Shown piece by piece: positions 39,216-47,176 of a stretch of 64,000 bases of DNA (position 1 is the first letter of the stretch; each line of letters starts with the position of its first letter). Both the position numbers and the translations under genes were made by a program. Under the pieces are notes generated by a model. It was not told the DNA's origin. It worked only from the letters and a program-made list of their open reading frames with translations, and did no database searches. Source of the DNA: Mycobacterium saskatchewanense (GTDB taxonomy: Bacteria; Actinomycetota; Actinomycetes; Mycobacteriales; Mycobacteriaceae); contig NZ_AP022573.1 in NCBI RefSeq assembly GCF_010729105.1, forward strand, positions 5,332,001-5,396,000, written 5' to 3'.

Positions 39216-39766
39216 CGCAGCAGTCCGCGCATCTCGATGGTGGGCCGGGCGCCCAGCGCCGCCTCCTCGGCTTCGGCGATGGCCTGCTCCCGGTTGACGC
39301 CCAAGGGCATCTCCTGAATCTTCTCGTGCAGCTTGAGGATTGCGTACAGCAGCATCTCGGGCCGCGGCGGGCAGCCGGGCAGGTAGATGTCCACGGGCAC
39401 CACGTGGTCGACGCCCTGGACGATCGCGTAGTTGTTGAACATGCCGCCGGACGATGCGCACACGCCCATGGCCAGCACCCACTTCGGTTCGGCCATCTGG
39501 TCGTAGATCTGGCGCAGCACCGGGGCCATCTTCTGGCTCACCCGCCCGGCGACGATCATCAGATCGGCCTGGCGGGGCGTCGCCGAGAATCGTTCCATGC
39601 CGAACCGCGCGAGGTCGAATCTTGGCCCGGCCGTTGCCATCATCTCGATCGCGCAGCAGGCCAGCCCGAATGTCGCCGGCCAGAGCGAGTTCTTGCGGAC
39701 ATAGCCCGCGACCTTTTCGACCGTTCCCAGCAGGATCCCGCCGGGAAGCTGTTCCTCGAGACCCAC
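39212..39766 (-). CDS. nuoB: NADH-quinone oxidoreductase subunit B (cluster N2)
   Basis: A 184-residue subunit carrying cluster N2, the last step before quinone. The tandem cysteines are in [11 protein letters not shown], with further ligands in [11 protein letters not shown] and [15 protein letters not shown] start at 39766 is used. It lies 8 bp after nuoA. Confidence 0.97.
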   Translation of the reverse strand: MGLEEQLPGGILLGTVEKVAGYVRKNSLWPATFGLACCAIEMMATAGPRFDLARFGMERFSATPRQADLMIVAGRVSQKMAPVLRQIYDQMAEPKWVLAMGVCASSGGMFNNYAIVQGVDHVVPVDIYLPGCPPRPEMLLYAILKLHEKIQEMPLGVNREQAIAEAEEAALGARPTIEMRGLLR

Positions 39767-39774
39767 GTCTTACC

Positions 39775-40152
39775 TCAATCCCACGTCAGGCCGCCGCGGC
39801 GCCACACGTAGGCGTAGGCCACGAACACCGTGAGCACGAACACCACCATCTCGACCAACGCGAACGTGCCGAGCGCGTCGTAACTGACCGCCCAGGGATA
39901 CAAGAACACGATTTCGATGTCGAAGACGATAAACAACATTGCGGTCAGGTAATACTTCACCGGGAACCGCTGGCCGCTTGCCGCCTGCGGGCCGCTGACG
40001 GGGGATTCGGTGGGCTCGATCCCGCATTCGTAGGCCTCGAGTTTGGAGCGGTTGTAGCGCGACGGGCCGACGAGGCTCGCGATGGCGACCGATCCGACGG
40101 CGAAGGCCGCCGCTATCGCTCCCAGTACCAGGATGGGTATGTAGACGTTCAA
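39775..40152 (-). CDS. nuoA: NADH-quinone oxidoreductase subunit A
   Basis: A 125-residue three-helix membrane subunit, first gene of the operon. The conserved loop reads [12 protein letters not shown] and the following helix [16 protein letters not shown]. The start is TTG at 40152, with a GGAGCGAG site just upstream; an upstream ATG in this stretch is in another frame. Confidence 0.93.
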   Translation of the reverse strand: MNVYIPILVLGAIAAAFAVGSVAIASLVGPSRYNRSKLEAYECGIEPTESPVSGPQAASGQRFPVKYYLTAMLFIVFDIEIVFLYPWAVSYDALGTFALVEMVVFVLTVFVAYAYVWRRGGLTWD

Positions 40153-40458
40153 CTCGCTCCATGATCCGTCGTACGGGCCGCTTGGGGCGGCTGGGCGGTG
40201 GCCGGGCTGCTGTGACGCACTGGGACTTCAGTACCTCACAGTGACCTTCAACATAGCGTCGCGACGGCCGGTGTGTTGGGTCGGGTCGGGGTATTCGTCA
40301 GTTTTTTGTGTCGGCGCAACCGGCGGGGGAATGGCCGGAGGACTGCCCACGGGGGCCTGTCCGCGCGCGCAAGCGCACAACGGGGGCGGCCCGAGGTCGA
40401 TGACTGCGGTATCACCGCAGGTGAGGACGGCGCGGGCGGGTGATCGCCCGGCGGTGGA
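40153..40458. other. Non-coding leader/promoter region of the nuo operon
   Basis: About 306 bp separate nuoA from the co-oriented receiver gene, the longest gap around the operon, so the nuo promoter should be here. It includes an AT-rich run near 40310 (CAGTTTTTTGTG) and a weak inverted repeat CACTG-N16-CAGTG at 40218-40243. I found no good -35/-10 pair and no gene. Confidence 0.5.
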
Positions 40459-40860
40459 TCAGCGCGTGGGAGTGCGCAGCAGGTCTAACACCGTGCGGCC
40501 CAGGACGATGGGGTCCAGCGGGTGCGGCACGGCGGCCTCGGCCCGCGACCAGCTGGCCAGCCAGGCGTCGTCCGGGCGGCCGGTCAGCACCACGACCGGC
40601 GGGCAGTTGTCGAGTTCGTCTTTGAGCTGTTTGGCGATTCCCATGCCGCCGGTGGGCGTGGCCTCCCCGTCCAGGATGGCCAGGTCGATGCCGCCCTCGT
40701 CCATCGTGCGGATCACCATCGGACCGGTAGCCACCTCGACGTACGTCAGCTCGGGCAGATCGGGGTGCAGTTGGGTGCCCAGTGCCCGCATCACTTCCTC
40801 ACGGGTTTTGGCATTGTCGCTGTAGACGAGGATCCGCAGGGCAGAGCTGGAGTCGGACAC
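40459..40860 (-). CDS. Single-domain response-regulator receiver (Rv3143-like)
   Basis: A 133-residue receiver domain without output domain. The likely phospho-acceptor is Asp64 in LAILDGEATP, with acidic Asp15 in YSDN. The conserved Thr is in VVVLTG. The usual Lys before the last loop is not present: the segment reads AEAAVPHPLDP. Its place upstream of nuoA matches M. tuberculosis Rv3143. It may relay or buffer phosphate, or bind without phosphorylation. It could be transcribed into nuo, although a 306-bp gap intervenes. Confidence 0.82.
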   Translation of the reverse strand: MSDSSSALRILVYSDNAKTREEVMRALGTQLHPDLPELTYVEVATGPMVIRTMDEGGIDLAILDGEATPTGGMGIAKQLKDELDNCPPVVVLTGRPDDAWLASWSRAEAAVPHPLDPIVLGRTVLDLLRTPTR

Positions 40861-40890
40861 GGTGCAGATCGTACTGGTGCCGGGGCGCCC

Positions 40891-41430
40891 TTACCTGGGT
40901 GACCGGACGAAGACGGCCTCCGCGGCGGCCGTGGCCGTCGCGCCGATCATGCCGAGCATGTTCTTGCCCAGGTCGAATTGGGCCCGGTTCACCTTGGTCT
41001 GGCCGGAGACCCGGATCGAGCCGTCGTCGAGCTCGGTGATGGTGGCGGGGAGCGGCAGGGGCGCGGTGACGCCTTTGATCGTGAACGTCGCCCGAAGGTC
41101 CGCCGCCCTGCCCTGCGTCGGTTCGGCCGCGGTGACGACGACGCTGATGTCGGGGAATCGCTCGACGTCGAAGAAGTCCGCGCTGCGCAGGTGCTCGTCG
41201 CGGCGGCCGATGCCGGTGTTCAGGGAGGCGGCGCGGATGTCGACGCGTCCGAACACCGCGCCCTTACCGGTGAGCTGCCCGTCGCCGGTGAACTCGGTGA
41301 ACCGGCCCTTGACGTTCACCAGCCCCCACATGTTCCTGACCTTGAACGTGATGGTCGAGCGGTCGGGAACCAAATTCCAGACGCCCGCCATGTCGGCATC
41401 GTTCAGCAGCGTTTCCAGAGTCGTCATCAC
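40891..41430 (-). CDS. YceI-family lipid-binding protein
   Basis: A 179-residue protein with the YceI beta-barrel pattern (GVWNLVPDRSTITFKVRNMW, then FFDVERFPDISVVV). No signal peptide is visible, so it is probably cytosolic, unlike E. coli YceI. YceI-like lipocalins bind polyprenoids or other amphiphiles. It follows the NTF2-like gene by 26 bp and is the last gene of the catabolic island. Confidence 0.82.
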   Translation of the reverse strand: MMTTLETLLNDADMAGVWNLVPDRSTITFKVRNMWGLVNVKGRFTEFTGDGQLTGKGAVFGRVDIRAASLNTGIGRRDEHLRSADFFDVERFPDISVVVTAAEPTQGRAADLRATFTIKGVTAPLPLPATITELDDGSIRVSGQTKVNRAQFDLGKNMLGMIGATATAAAEAVFVRSPR

Positions 41431-41456
41431 ACCCCCTTCCGTTGGCGAATCTAACG

Positions 41457-41846
41457 TCAGTCGAGCAGCGGCGCGATCTCAGCGGGATCGAAGTACTCGT
41501 CGATCCGGGCGATCAGGCCGTCTTCGCCCACCCTGATCACGATGCAGACGCGCATCGAGATCGATTGCCCGGCATGGCCCGTCGCGTGCAGGATGTGCTG
41601 CTGGACGAAACCCGCACCGAACAGCTGGCGGTCGAGAATCTCGTAGCGCCGGTCGGTGGTCGCGGTGATGAACCAGTCGATGACCCGCAGCGCCCTGGCC
41701 TTGTCGTTGTCCCGGCGGGCGCCGACGCGCCACACGGCGATGTCGCCGCTCCACATCCGGCCGACCGCCGCGAAATCGCCCCGTTCGATCGCGCCGAACA
41801 GGCGGTCGGCCATGTTGACGATCGTCTCCGCGGTGGTGGCGGGCAT
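41457..41846 (-). CDS. NTF2/SnoaL-like small-molecule-binding protein
   Basis: A 129-residue single-domain protein of the SnoaL/limonene-epoxide-hydrolase-like fold (FGAIERGDFAAVGRMWSGDI; GLIARIDEYFDPAEI). Members bind or isomerise small hydrophobic molecules. The ATG at 41846 has a GAGGAGCGAC site. It lies 26 bp after the DUF6285 gene in the catabolic island; the ligand is not known. Confidence 0.78.
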   Translation of the reverse strand: MPATTAETIVNMADRLFGAIERGDFAAVGRMWSGDIAVWRVGARRDNDKARALRVIDWFITATTDRRYEILDRQLFGAGFVQQHILHATGHAGQSISMRVCIVIRVGEDGLIARIDEYFDPAEIAPLLD

Positions 41847-41872
41847 GGCGTCGCTCCTCTTCTGCCTGCCGG

Positions 41873-42220
41873 CTATTCGACTTCTTCCGTGTCGTATCCG
41901 GGATGGGCGACCGCCAACCGACGCTGCACCAGCGTCCGCAGGCAGCCGGTCACCTCGTCGGCGCACCCGTCGAGGTCGCCGGCGCGGATCGCGGCCGCCA
42001 GCTCCTCCTCGTCCGCGAAGCCCAAGTCGGCCAGCGCCGTCCGGGACTCCTCCTCGCTCTCGTCGAGCAGCTCGCGCTCGACGATCCGCAACGCGTTGGC
42101 GGCCACCCTGGCATGGAAGTTGACCTGCCCGCTGGTCGCCGCGCGGACGTCGGTCTCGAGGAACTCGGCGACCGCGGCCACCAGCTCGGCGGCCAGCGGG
42201 CGGCCGTACGCGCCGATCAC
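41873..42220 (-). CDS. DUF6285-like protein
   Basis: A 115-residue, highly acidic helical protein (LAAELVAAVAEFLETDVRAA; VNFHARVAANALRIVEREL). Short proteins of this type are commonly found beside APH-type kinases and acyl-CoA dehydrogenases, as here. The GTG at 42220 overlaps the kinase stop as GTGA. It may be an accessory subunit of the kinase or dehydrogenase. Confidence 0.7.
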   Translation of the reverse strand: MIGAYGRPLAAELVAAVAEFLETDVRAATSGQVNFHARVAANALRIVERELLDESEEESRTALADLGFADEEELAAAIRAGDLDGCADEVTGCLRTLVQRRLAVAHPGYDTEEVE

Positions 42221-43212
42221 GGCCGGACCCCCTCGAGCAGGTCGAGCAGGTCCCATTCGGTCTCGCAGACGCGGCGGCCGATCGTGGCCAACTCCACCGA
42301 ACGGAATTGGCCGCTCAGGTGCCGCTCGGCCTGGTACCGGCAGATGACGCCCCAGCGCAGCGTGGCCAGCACCAGCCACCAGTGGAACGTCACCCGGTCG
42401 ACGCTAGTCGCGGCGGCCTGCTCGTAGCCGCGCAGGAAGGTCTCGATGCTGCCCAGGCCCCCGGCGCCCAGGCTGGCGGGGGCGCCGAACCGCCAGGCCC
42501 GGATGCAAAACCAGGCCAGGTCTTCGTAGGCCTCGCCGGCGTGCACCAATTCCCAGTCGAGAACTGCGGCGAGGTCGGACCCTTTGACGATGAGGTTGCC
42601 CATCCGGAAGTCCCCGTGCACCAGGACGGTCGCCGACGGGGCCGGCCGGTGGGCGCCGAGCCAGCGGAATGCCCACTCGAAAGTGGCGGTGGTGTCGCCC
42701 ATCGCGTCGAGCCGCTCGCGCCACTGCTGCAGCTGGTCCTCGTGGGTCAGCCCTGGCAGCCGCGCCGCGTCGGAATCCGCGCGGTGGATGCAGGCGAGCG
42801 CGTGCGCGCACTGGCGCAGCAGTCGCGTGCGGGCGGCCTGCCCGCCGGCGGCGTCGAATTGCCGCTGGATGCGCCGGACGATGGTCTCGCCCGCGATCGC
42901 GTCGCAGACCAGGAACGGGTTGCCCAGTGCGGCAGGCGAATTCGTCGCCGTGAGGATATGGGGGACCGGCGCTCCGGCGGCCGCCGCCGCGGCCTGCGCC
43001 CGGGCTTCGAGTTCCATGCCGGCGTGCACGTCGTCGGGTGGCCCGATGCGCAGGATGAGCGGGCGACGCCTCGGGCCGGTAACGGCGTCGAACGCCCACG
43101 TCGTCCGGCTGGCGCCGCCGGTGAGCGCGCGCAGGTTCTCGACCGCGACGCCGGCGCCGAGGGCCGGCTCGAGAACCTGGGCCAGCTTCCCGGACAGTTC
43201 CTCGGTGGCCAT
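42217..43212 (-). CDS. APH-family kinase (ACAD10/11- or LvaA-like)
   Basis: A 331-residue phosphotransferase. The catalytic loop is VLVHGDFRMGNLIVKG with intact His, Asp and Asn; the metal motif is AVLDWELVHAGEAYEDLAWF. Relatives fused to or beside acyl-CoA dehydrogenases (ACAD10/11, LvaA) phosphorylate hydroxyacyl-CoAs. Its ATG at 43212 shares a base with the stop of the dehydrogenase gene upstream, so the two are made together. An antibiotic-resistance role is unlikely in this setting. Confidence 0.85.
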   Translation of the reverse strand: MATEELSGKLAQVLEPALGAGVAVENLRALTGGASRTTWAFDAVTGPRRRPLILRIGPPDDVHAGMELEARAQAAAAAAGAPVPHILTATNSPAALGNPFLVCDAIAGETIVRRIQRQFDAAGGQAARTRLLRQCAHALACIHRADSDAARLPGLTHEDQLQQWRERLDAMGDTTATFEWAFRWLGAHRPAPSATVLVHGDFRMGNLIVKGSDLAAVLDWELVHAGEAYEDLAWFCIRAWRFGAPASLGAGGLGSIETFLRGYEQAAATSVDRVTFHWWLVLATLRWGVICRYQAERHLSGQFRSVELATIGRRVCETEWDLLDLLEGVRP

Positions 43213-44450
43213 CACTGCTTGCCGAACCTGAACAGCCGCTGGGCCACCCGCCGGATCTGGATCTCCTCCGCGCCCTCGGTGATTCGGTAGCGGCGGTGGT
43301 GGCGGTAGATGTGTTCGAACGGCTCGTGACGGCTGTAGCCGAGTCCGCCGAAGATCTGCATGGCCCGGTCGGCGGCATCGCAGACCAGCCGGTTGGCGCG
43401 GTAGTTGGCCATTGACACCTTGTCGGAGACCTCCATGTGGTGGTTGCGGTCGAGATGCCAGGCCGCGTAGTGCACGAGCAGGCGCACCATCTGGGCTTCG
43501 GTGTGCAGCTCGGCCAGCGGCCACTGGACGGCCTGGTTCACCGACAGCGGCTTGCCGAACACCGTGCGCCCACCCGCGTAGTCGGCCGCCCGGTCGATGC
43601 AGTATTGGGCGGCGCCCAGGCTGCTGGCCGCCTGCCGAATCCTGTTCTCGTGCAGGAAAGTCTGCGCGACCTCCAGGCCACGGTCCACCTCGCCGAGCAC
43701 GGCGCCGGCCGCAATCCGCACGCCGGTCAACTGGACCTCGCCGTGGTCGGTGGGCATGTTGAAGGTCCACCAGTAGTACGGGACGGTGAACCCGGGCGCA
43801 TCGGTGGGCACCAGGAAGGCGGTGATCCCGCGGGCCTGTCCCGGCTCACCGGAGGTGCGGGCGAAGACCAGGTCGTGGGTGGCGCGGTGCACGCCGGTGT
43901 TGAACCGCTTGCTGCCGTTGATCACCCAGCCGTCCCCATCGGGTTCGGCGCGGGTTTCCAGCCACGTGGCGTCCGAGCCGTGCTGCGGCTCGGTCAGGCC
44001 GAACGCCATCGAGCGTTCGCCGGTGATCAGCGCCTCCGACCATTCCCGCCGCTGCTCGTCGGTGCCGAAGCGCTCCATCATGACCACCTGCGGGAAGTTA
44101 CCGACGATCGACGACTCGTTCTGCAGGTCGTTGTGCAGGCCAAGGCCCTTGTGCGCCAGGTGTTCCCGGATGACGGCCATGTCGACGTTGCTGCCGTCGC
44201 GGCCGCCCAGCGCCGCAGGCAGTCCGTAACGTAACCAGCCGGCCTTGTCGGCTCGCCGGCGCATCTCGGCGAGCAGCTCCTCCCACTCCCGCGTGGGGAT
44301 GCCGTCGTTGTCCCAGTCGGTGCGGGCATGTTCGCGCCGCTTGTCGAAATACTGGATGTGCTCCCGTTCCAGCGGCTTGATCTCGGCCTCGATGAACGCG
44401 TCCATCTCGGCGAGGACGCCGGGAAGGTGCTCGGGAAGCGTGAAATCCAT
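43212..44450 (-). CDS. Acyl-CoA dehydrogenase (ACAD10/11-like)
   Basis: A 412-residue FAD acyl-CoA dehydrogenase. It has the FAD/substrate region MAFGLTEPQHGSDATWLETR, the ETF-type fold core, and a C-terminal RYRITEGAEEIQIRRVAQRL that supplies the likely catalytic Glu392. The long N-terminal helix with EIKPLEREHIQYF and the TEGAEE ending resemble the dehydrogenase half of ACAD10/11. The kinase gene overlaps its stop. Together they look like a two-gene form of that fused enzyme. Confidence 0.88.
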   Translation of the reverse strand: MDFTLPEHLPGVLAEMDAFIEAEIKPLEREHIQYFDKRREHARTDWDNDGIPTREWEELLAEMRRRADKAGWLRYGLPAALGGRDGSNVDMAVIREHLAHKGLGLHNDLQNESSIVGNFPQVVMMERFGTDEQRREWSEALITGERSMAFGLTEPQHGSDATWLETRAEPDGDGWVINGSKRFNTGVHRATHDLVFARTSGEPGQARGITAFLVPTDAPGFTVPYYWWTFNMPTDHGEVQLTGVRIAAGAVLGEVDRGLEVAQTFLHENRIRQAASSLGAAQYCIDRAADYAGGRTVFGKPLSVNQAVQWPLAELHTEAQMVRLLVHYAAWHLDRNHHMEVSDKVSMANYRANRLVCDAADRAMQIFGGLGYSRHEPFEHIYRHHRRYRITEGAEEIQIRRVAQRLFRFGKQ

Positions 44451-44460
44451 CTCTTACTCC

Positions 44461-45081
44461 TCAGCCGCCGTACAGCGTTCTCTTCCAGACCGTCGACAAT
44501 GTCCTGATCGCATCCTCGTCGCTGATCCGCAGGCCCAGCCCCGCGGGTCCGGAAGGTCCGACGAAGACGGTGGTGAAGTTCTCGAAGAGCAGCGCGATCG
44601 CCGCCGCGACATGGCGGGGCTCGAGCTCCGCGCCGTATCCCTGTTCCTGGGCTCGGCGGACCGAGGCGGCCACGATGTCCATGCCGAAGCGGCGGAATTC
44701 GTTCTGCACGGCGGCAAACCGCCGCTGGGTGGCCGCCAGCTGGGCCACCGCGATCATGATGCCGATGTTCTGTTTGAACATGTTCCAGTATCCGGTGACC
44801 ACCGAGGTGAAGAACGCGTCGTCATCGGCGGACTCCGGCAGGTGCAGGCTCAGCCCGGACGGTTCCACGACGTCGTGCAGGAAGGACTCCGCGAGCGCGG
44901 CGAGCAGGTCCTCCTTGTCGGTGAAGTACCGGTAGAAGACGGCCGAGGATTTCCCGGCCGACGACGTGATGTCGGCCAGCGTGGTGCCGTGAAATCCGCG
45001 CTCGGCGAACAGTTTGCGGGCGGCCTGCTCGATGGCATGCCGGGTCTGGCGGCCCTTGGGGGTGAGGCTCTCGGCCGGCAT
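44461..45081 (-). CDS. TetR-family regulator of the catabolic island
   Basis: A 206-residue TetR protein. The HTH covers about residues 10-58 (GRQTRHAIEQAARKLFAERG, then ADITSSAGKSSAVFYRYF). Its ATG overlaps the stop of the lyase gene by one base, so it is in the operon it probably controls. A good candidate operator is the palindrome at 49500-49517 before the first gene. The effector is probably an acyl-CoA intermediate of the pathway (inference). Confidence 0.88.
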   Translation of the reverse strand: MPAESLTPKGRQTRHAIEQAARKLFAERGFHGTTLADITSSAGKSSAVFYRYFTDKEDLLAALAESFLHDVVEPSGLSLHLPESADDDAFFTSVVTGYWNMFKQNIGIMIAVAQLAATQRRFAAVQNEFRRFGMDIVAASVRRAQEQGYGAELEPRHVAAAIALLFENFTTVFVGPSGPAGLGLRISDEDAIRTLSTVWKRTLYGG

Positions 45082-45974
45082 CAGGTCCGGATCCGGTCAC
45101 CGGCGCGCAGCATGGCGCTCGGAAGGTCATGGCCGACAACGCGTTTGGCGACGCCGGCCGCGACGATGGCGGCCCGCAGATCGATGTCGACGTCGATGCC
45201 GCTGTCGCGCAGCAGGTAAACCAGGTCCTCCGTGGCGATGTTGCCGGTCGCGCCCGGAGCAAACGGGCAGCCGCCCAGGCCGCCCACCGAGGCGTCCAGC
45301 CGGGTGATTCCGGCGGTGACCGCCGCGTAGGCGCTGGCCAGGCCCGCACCCCGGGTGTTGTGGAAGTGCGCGCCGAGCGGCATGTCGCCTATCACCGGGC
45401 ACAGTTGCGCGACGAGCGATTTGACTCGTCCCGGGGTGGTGGTGCCGATCGTGTCGGCGATCGAGAACCGGTCGGCGCCGAGCTCCCTGGCGGCAGCGCC
45501 GATGTCGAGTACCCGCTGCGGCGGGGTGGGGCCGTCGAACGGGCAGTCCCACGCGGTGGCGACGATGACCTCCACGGTCACCCCGCCGTCGTGCGCGATG
45601 GCGACGACGTCGGCGATCTGCTGGGTGGCCTCCGCGCTGCCGCGGCCGACGTTGGCCTTGCTGAAGGCATCGCTGGCCGCCACCACGTACTCGACCGAGC
45701 GCAGCCCCGCGGCGACGGCGCGCCGGGCGCCGCCGGCGCTGGCGACCAGCGCCGAGAATTCGATGTCGGGATAGGCGCCCAGGTGTCCCGCGAGCTCGGC
45801 GGCGTCGGCCATCGACGGCACCTTCGACGGCGAGACGAATGCCGTGGCCTCCACCTCCCGGACGCCGGTGGCGGCCACCGCCTCGAGCAGCTCGAGCTTG
45901 GCGGACAACGGGATCGGCGCCTCGATCTGCAGGCCGTCGCGCAGCGCGACCTCCCGGATGGCCACGTGCGTCAC
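45081..45974 (-). CDS. Hydroxymethylglutaryl-CoA lyase-like enzyme
   Basis: A 297-residue DRE-TIM metallolyase. The signature RDGLQ (residues 12-16), the metal-binding HFHNTRG and the loop GGCPFAPGATGN with its catalytic Cys are all intact. It should cleave a 3-hydroxy-3-methylacyl-CoA to acetyl-CoA plus a keto acid. The true substrate may be longer or differently substituted than HMG-CoA, since the pathway also has a dedicated CoA-transferase. It overlaps both neighbours. Confidence 0.88.
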   Translation of the reverse strand: MTHVAIREVALRDGLQIEAPIPLSAKLELLEAVAATGVREVEATAFVSPSKVPSMADAAELAGHLGAYPDIEFSALVASAGGARRAVAAGLRSVEYVVAASDAFSKANVGRGSAEATQQIADVVAIAHDGGVTVEVIVATAWDCPFDGPTPPQRVLDIGAAARELGADRFSIADTIGTTTPGRVKSLVAQLCPVIGDMPLGAHFHNTRGAGLASAYAAVTAGITRLDASVGGLGGCPFAPGATGNIATEDLVYLLRDSGIDVDIDLRAAIVAAGVAKRVVGHDLPSAMLRAGDRIRT

Positions 45975-47176
45975 AGCACCTCCTCGGTCCGCAGTTCCTC
46001 GAGATCCTCGGGGGTCTTGCCCAGCAGACCGATGTAGACGTCGTCGTTGTGCTGGCCCGGGCGCGCCGGGCCGGCGCGGCGGACGCCGCCCGGCGACTCC
46101 GACAGGACCGGCACGACACCGGGCCCCAGGATATTCCGCTCGACCCGTTCATCGAAGTGTTCGACCAGCATGCCGCGGGCGCGCAGCTGCGGGTCGTCGA
46201 CCACCTCCGCGACCGTGTTGATGGGCCCGGCGATCACCCCCGCGGCGCTGAGCGTTTCGATGATCTCGTCGGGCCGGCGCTCCGCAGCCCAGGCCCCGAT
46301 GATGTGGTCGAGCTCGTCCTGATTGCGTCCGCGCGACCCGTGCGTGGCGAAGCGGTCGTCGGTGGCGAGCTCGGGGCGGCCCATCGCCTTGCACAGCCGG
46401 GCGAACACGGTGTCCTGGTTGGCGGCGATCACCACCCAGGAGCCGTCGGCGCTGGGATAGATGTTGGACGGCGCGATGCCCTCGAGCCGGGTGCCCGACG
46501 GCCCGCGCACGACCCCGCCGGCGTCGTAGTCGGGAATGGTGGACTCCTGCACGGCCAGGCACGATTCGGTCAGCGCCACGTCGACCACCTGTCCGCGACC
46601 CGTGACGCTGCGCCGGTACAGCGCGGCCAGCGCGCCCTGCGCGCCGAACATGCCGGCCAGGCTGTCACCGAGGGACAGCGCCAGCCGCGGCGGCGGGCCG
46701 CCAGGGAACCCGTTCAGGTGCCGCAGGCCGCTGACCGCCTCGGCGACCGAGGCGTACCCGGCCTTGTGCGCGTCCGGGCCGGTCTGCCCGTAACCGGAGA
46801 CGCGGACGAGGATGATGCGCTGATTGCGTTCGCTGAGCACGTCGTAGCCGAGGTTCCACTTCTCGAGGGTGCCCGGGCGGAAGTTCTCGACGACGATGTC
46901 GGACTTCTCGACCAGTTCGAGGAACAACTCGCGGCCGCGTGGCTTGCGCAGGTCGAGGGTGACCGCCCTCTTGTTGCGGGCGTGCACGGTCCAGAAGACG
47001 TGGTGGCCGTGCAGTTCGGCCTGGCCCCACGTCCGCAGGGGGTCCGGGGCGCCGGGTGGTTCGATCTTGATGACGTCGGCGCCCATGTCGCCGAGCAACC
47101 GCCCCGCGAAGGGCCCGGCGATCAGCGTGCCCAGCTCGAGCACCCGGATGCCCTCCAGCGGTCCGGTCGGCGCCAT
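45971..47176 (-). CDS. CaiB/BaiF-type CoA-transferase (family III)
   Basis: A 401-residue family III CoA-transferase. The N-terminus IRVLELGTLIAGPFAGRLLG is typical, and the catalytic Asp171 lies in LSLGDSLAGMFG. These enzymes move CoA between acyl-CoAs and free acids through an aspartyl thioester. Here it probably activates the acid released upstream in the pathway. ATG overlaps at the lyase side; the start shares a base with the hydrolase stop. Confidence 0.9.
   Translation of the reverse strand: MAPTGPLEGIRVLELGTLIAGPFAGRLLGDMGADVIKIEPPGAPDPLRTWGQAELHGHHVFWTVHARNKRAVTLDLRKPRGRELFLELVEKSDIVVENFRPGTLEKWNLGYDVLSERNQRIILVRVSGYGQTGPDAHKAGYASVAEAVSGLRHLNGFPGGPPPRLALSLGDSLAGMFGAQGALAALYRRSVTGRGQVVDVALTESCLAVQESTIPDYDAGGVVRGPSGTRLEGIAPSNIYPSADGSWVVIAANQDTVFARLCKAMGRPELATDDRFATHGSRGRNQDELDHIIGAWAAERRPDEIIETLSAAGVIAGPINTVAEVVDDPQLRARGMLVEHFDERVERNILGPGVVPVLSESPGGVRRAGPARPGQHNDDVYIGLLGKTPEDLEELRTEEVL

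Noticed and set aside
40218..40243. Inverted repeat CACTG-N16-CAGTG in the nuo leader
   Set aside because: Five-base arms around 16 bp occur often by chance, and the site does not fit a known regulator box.
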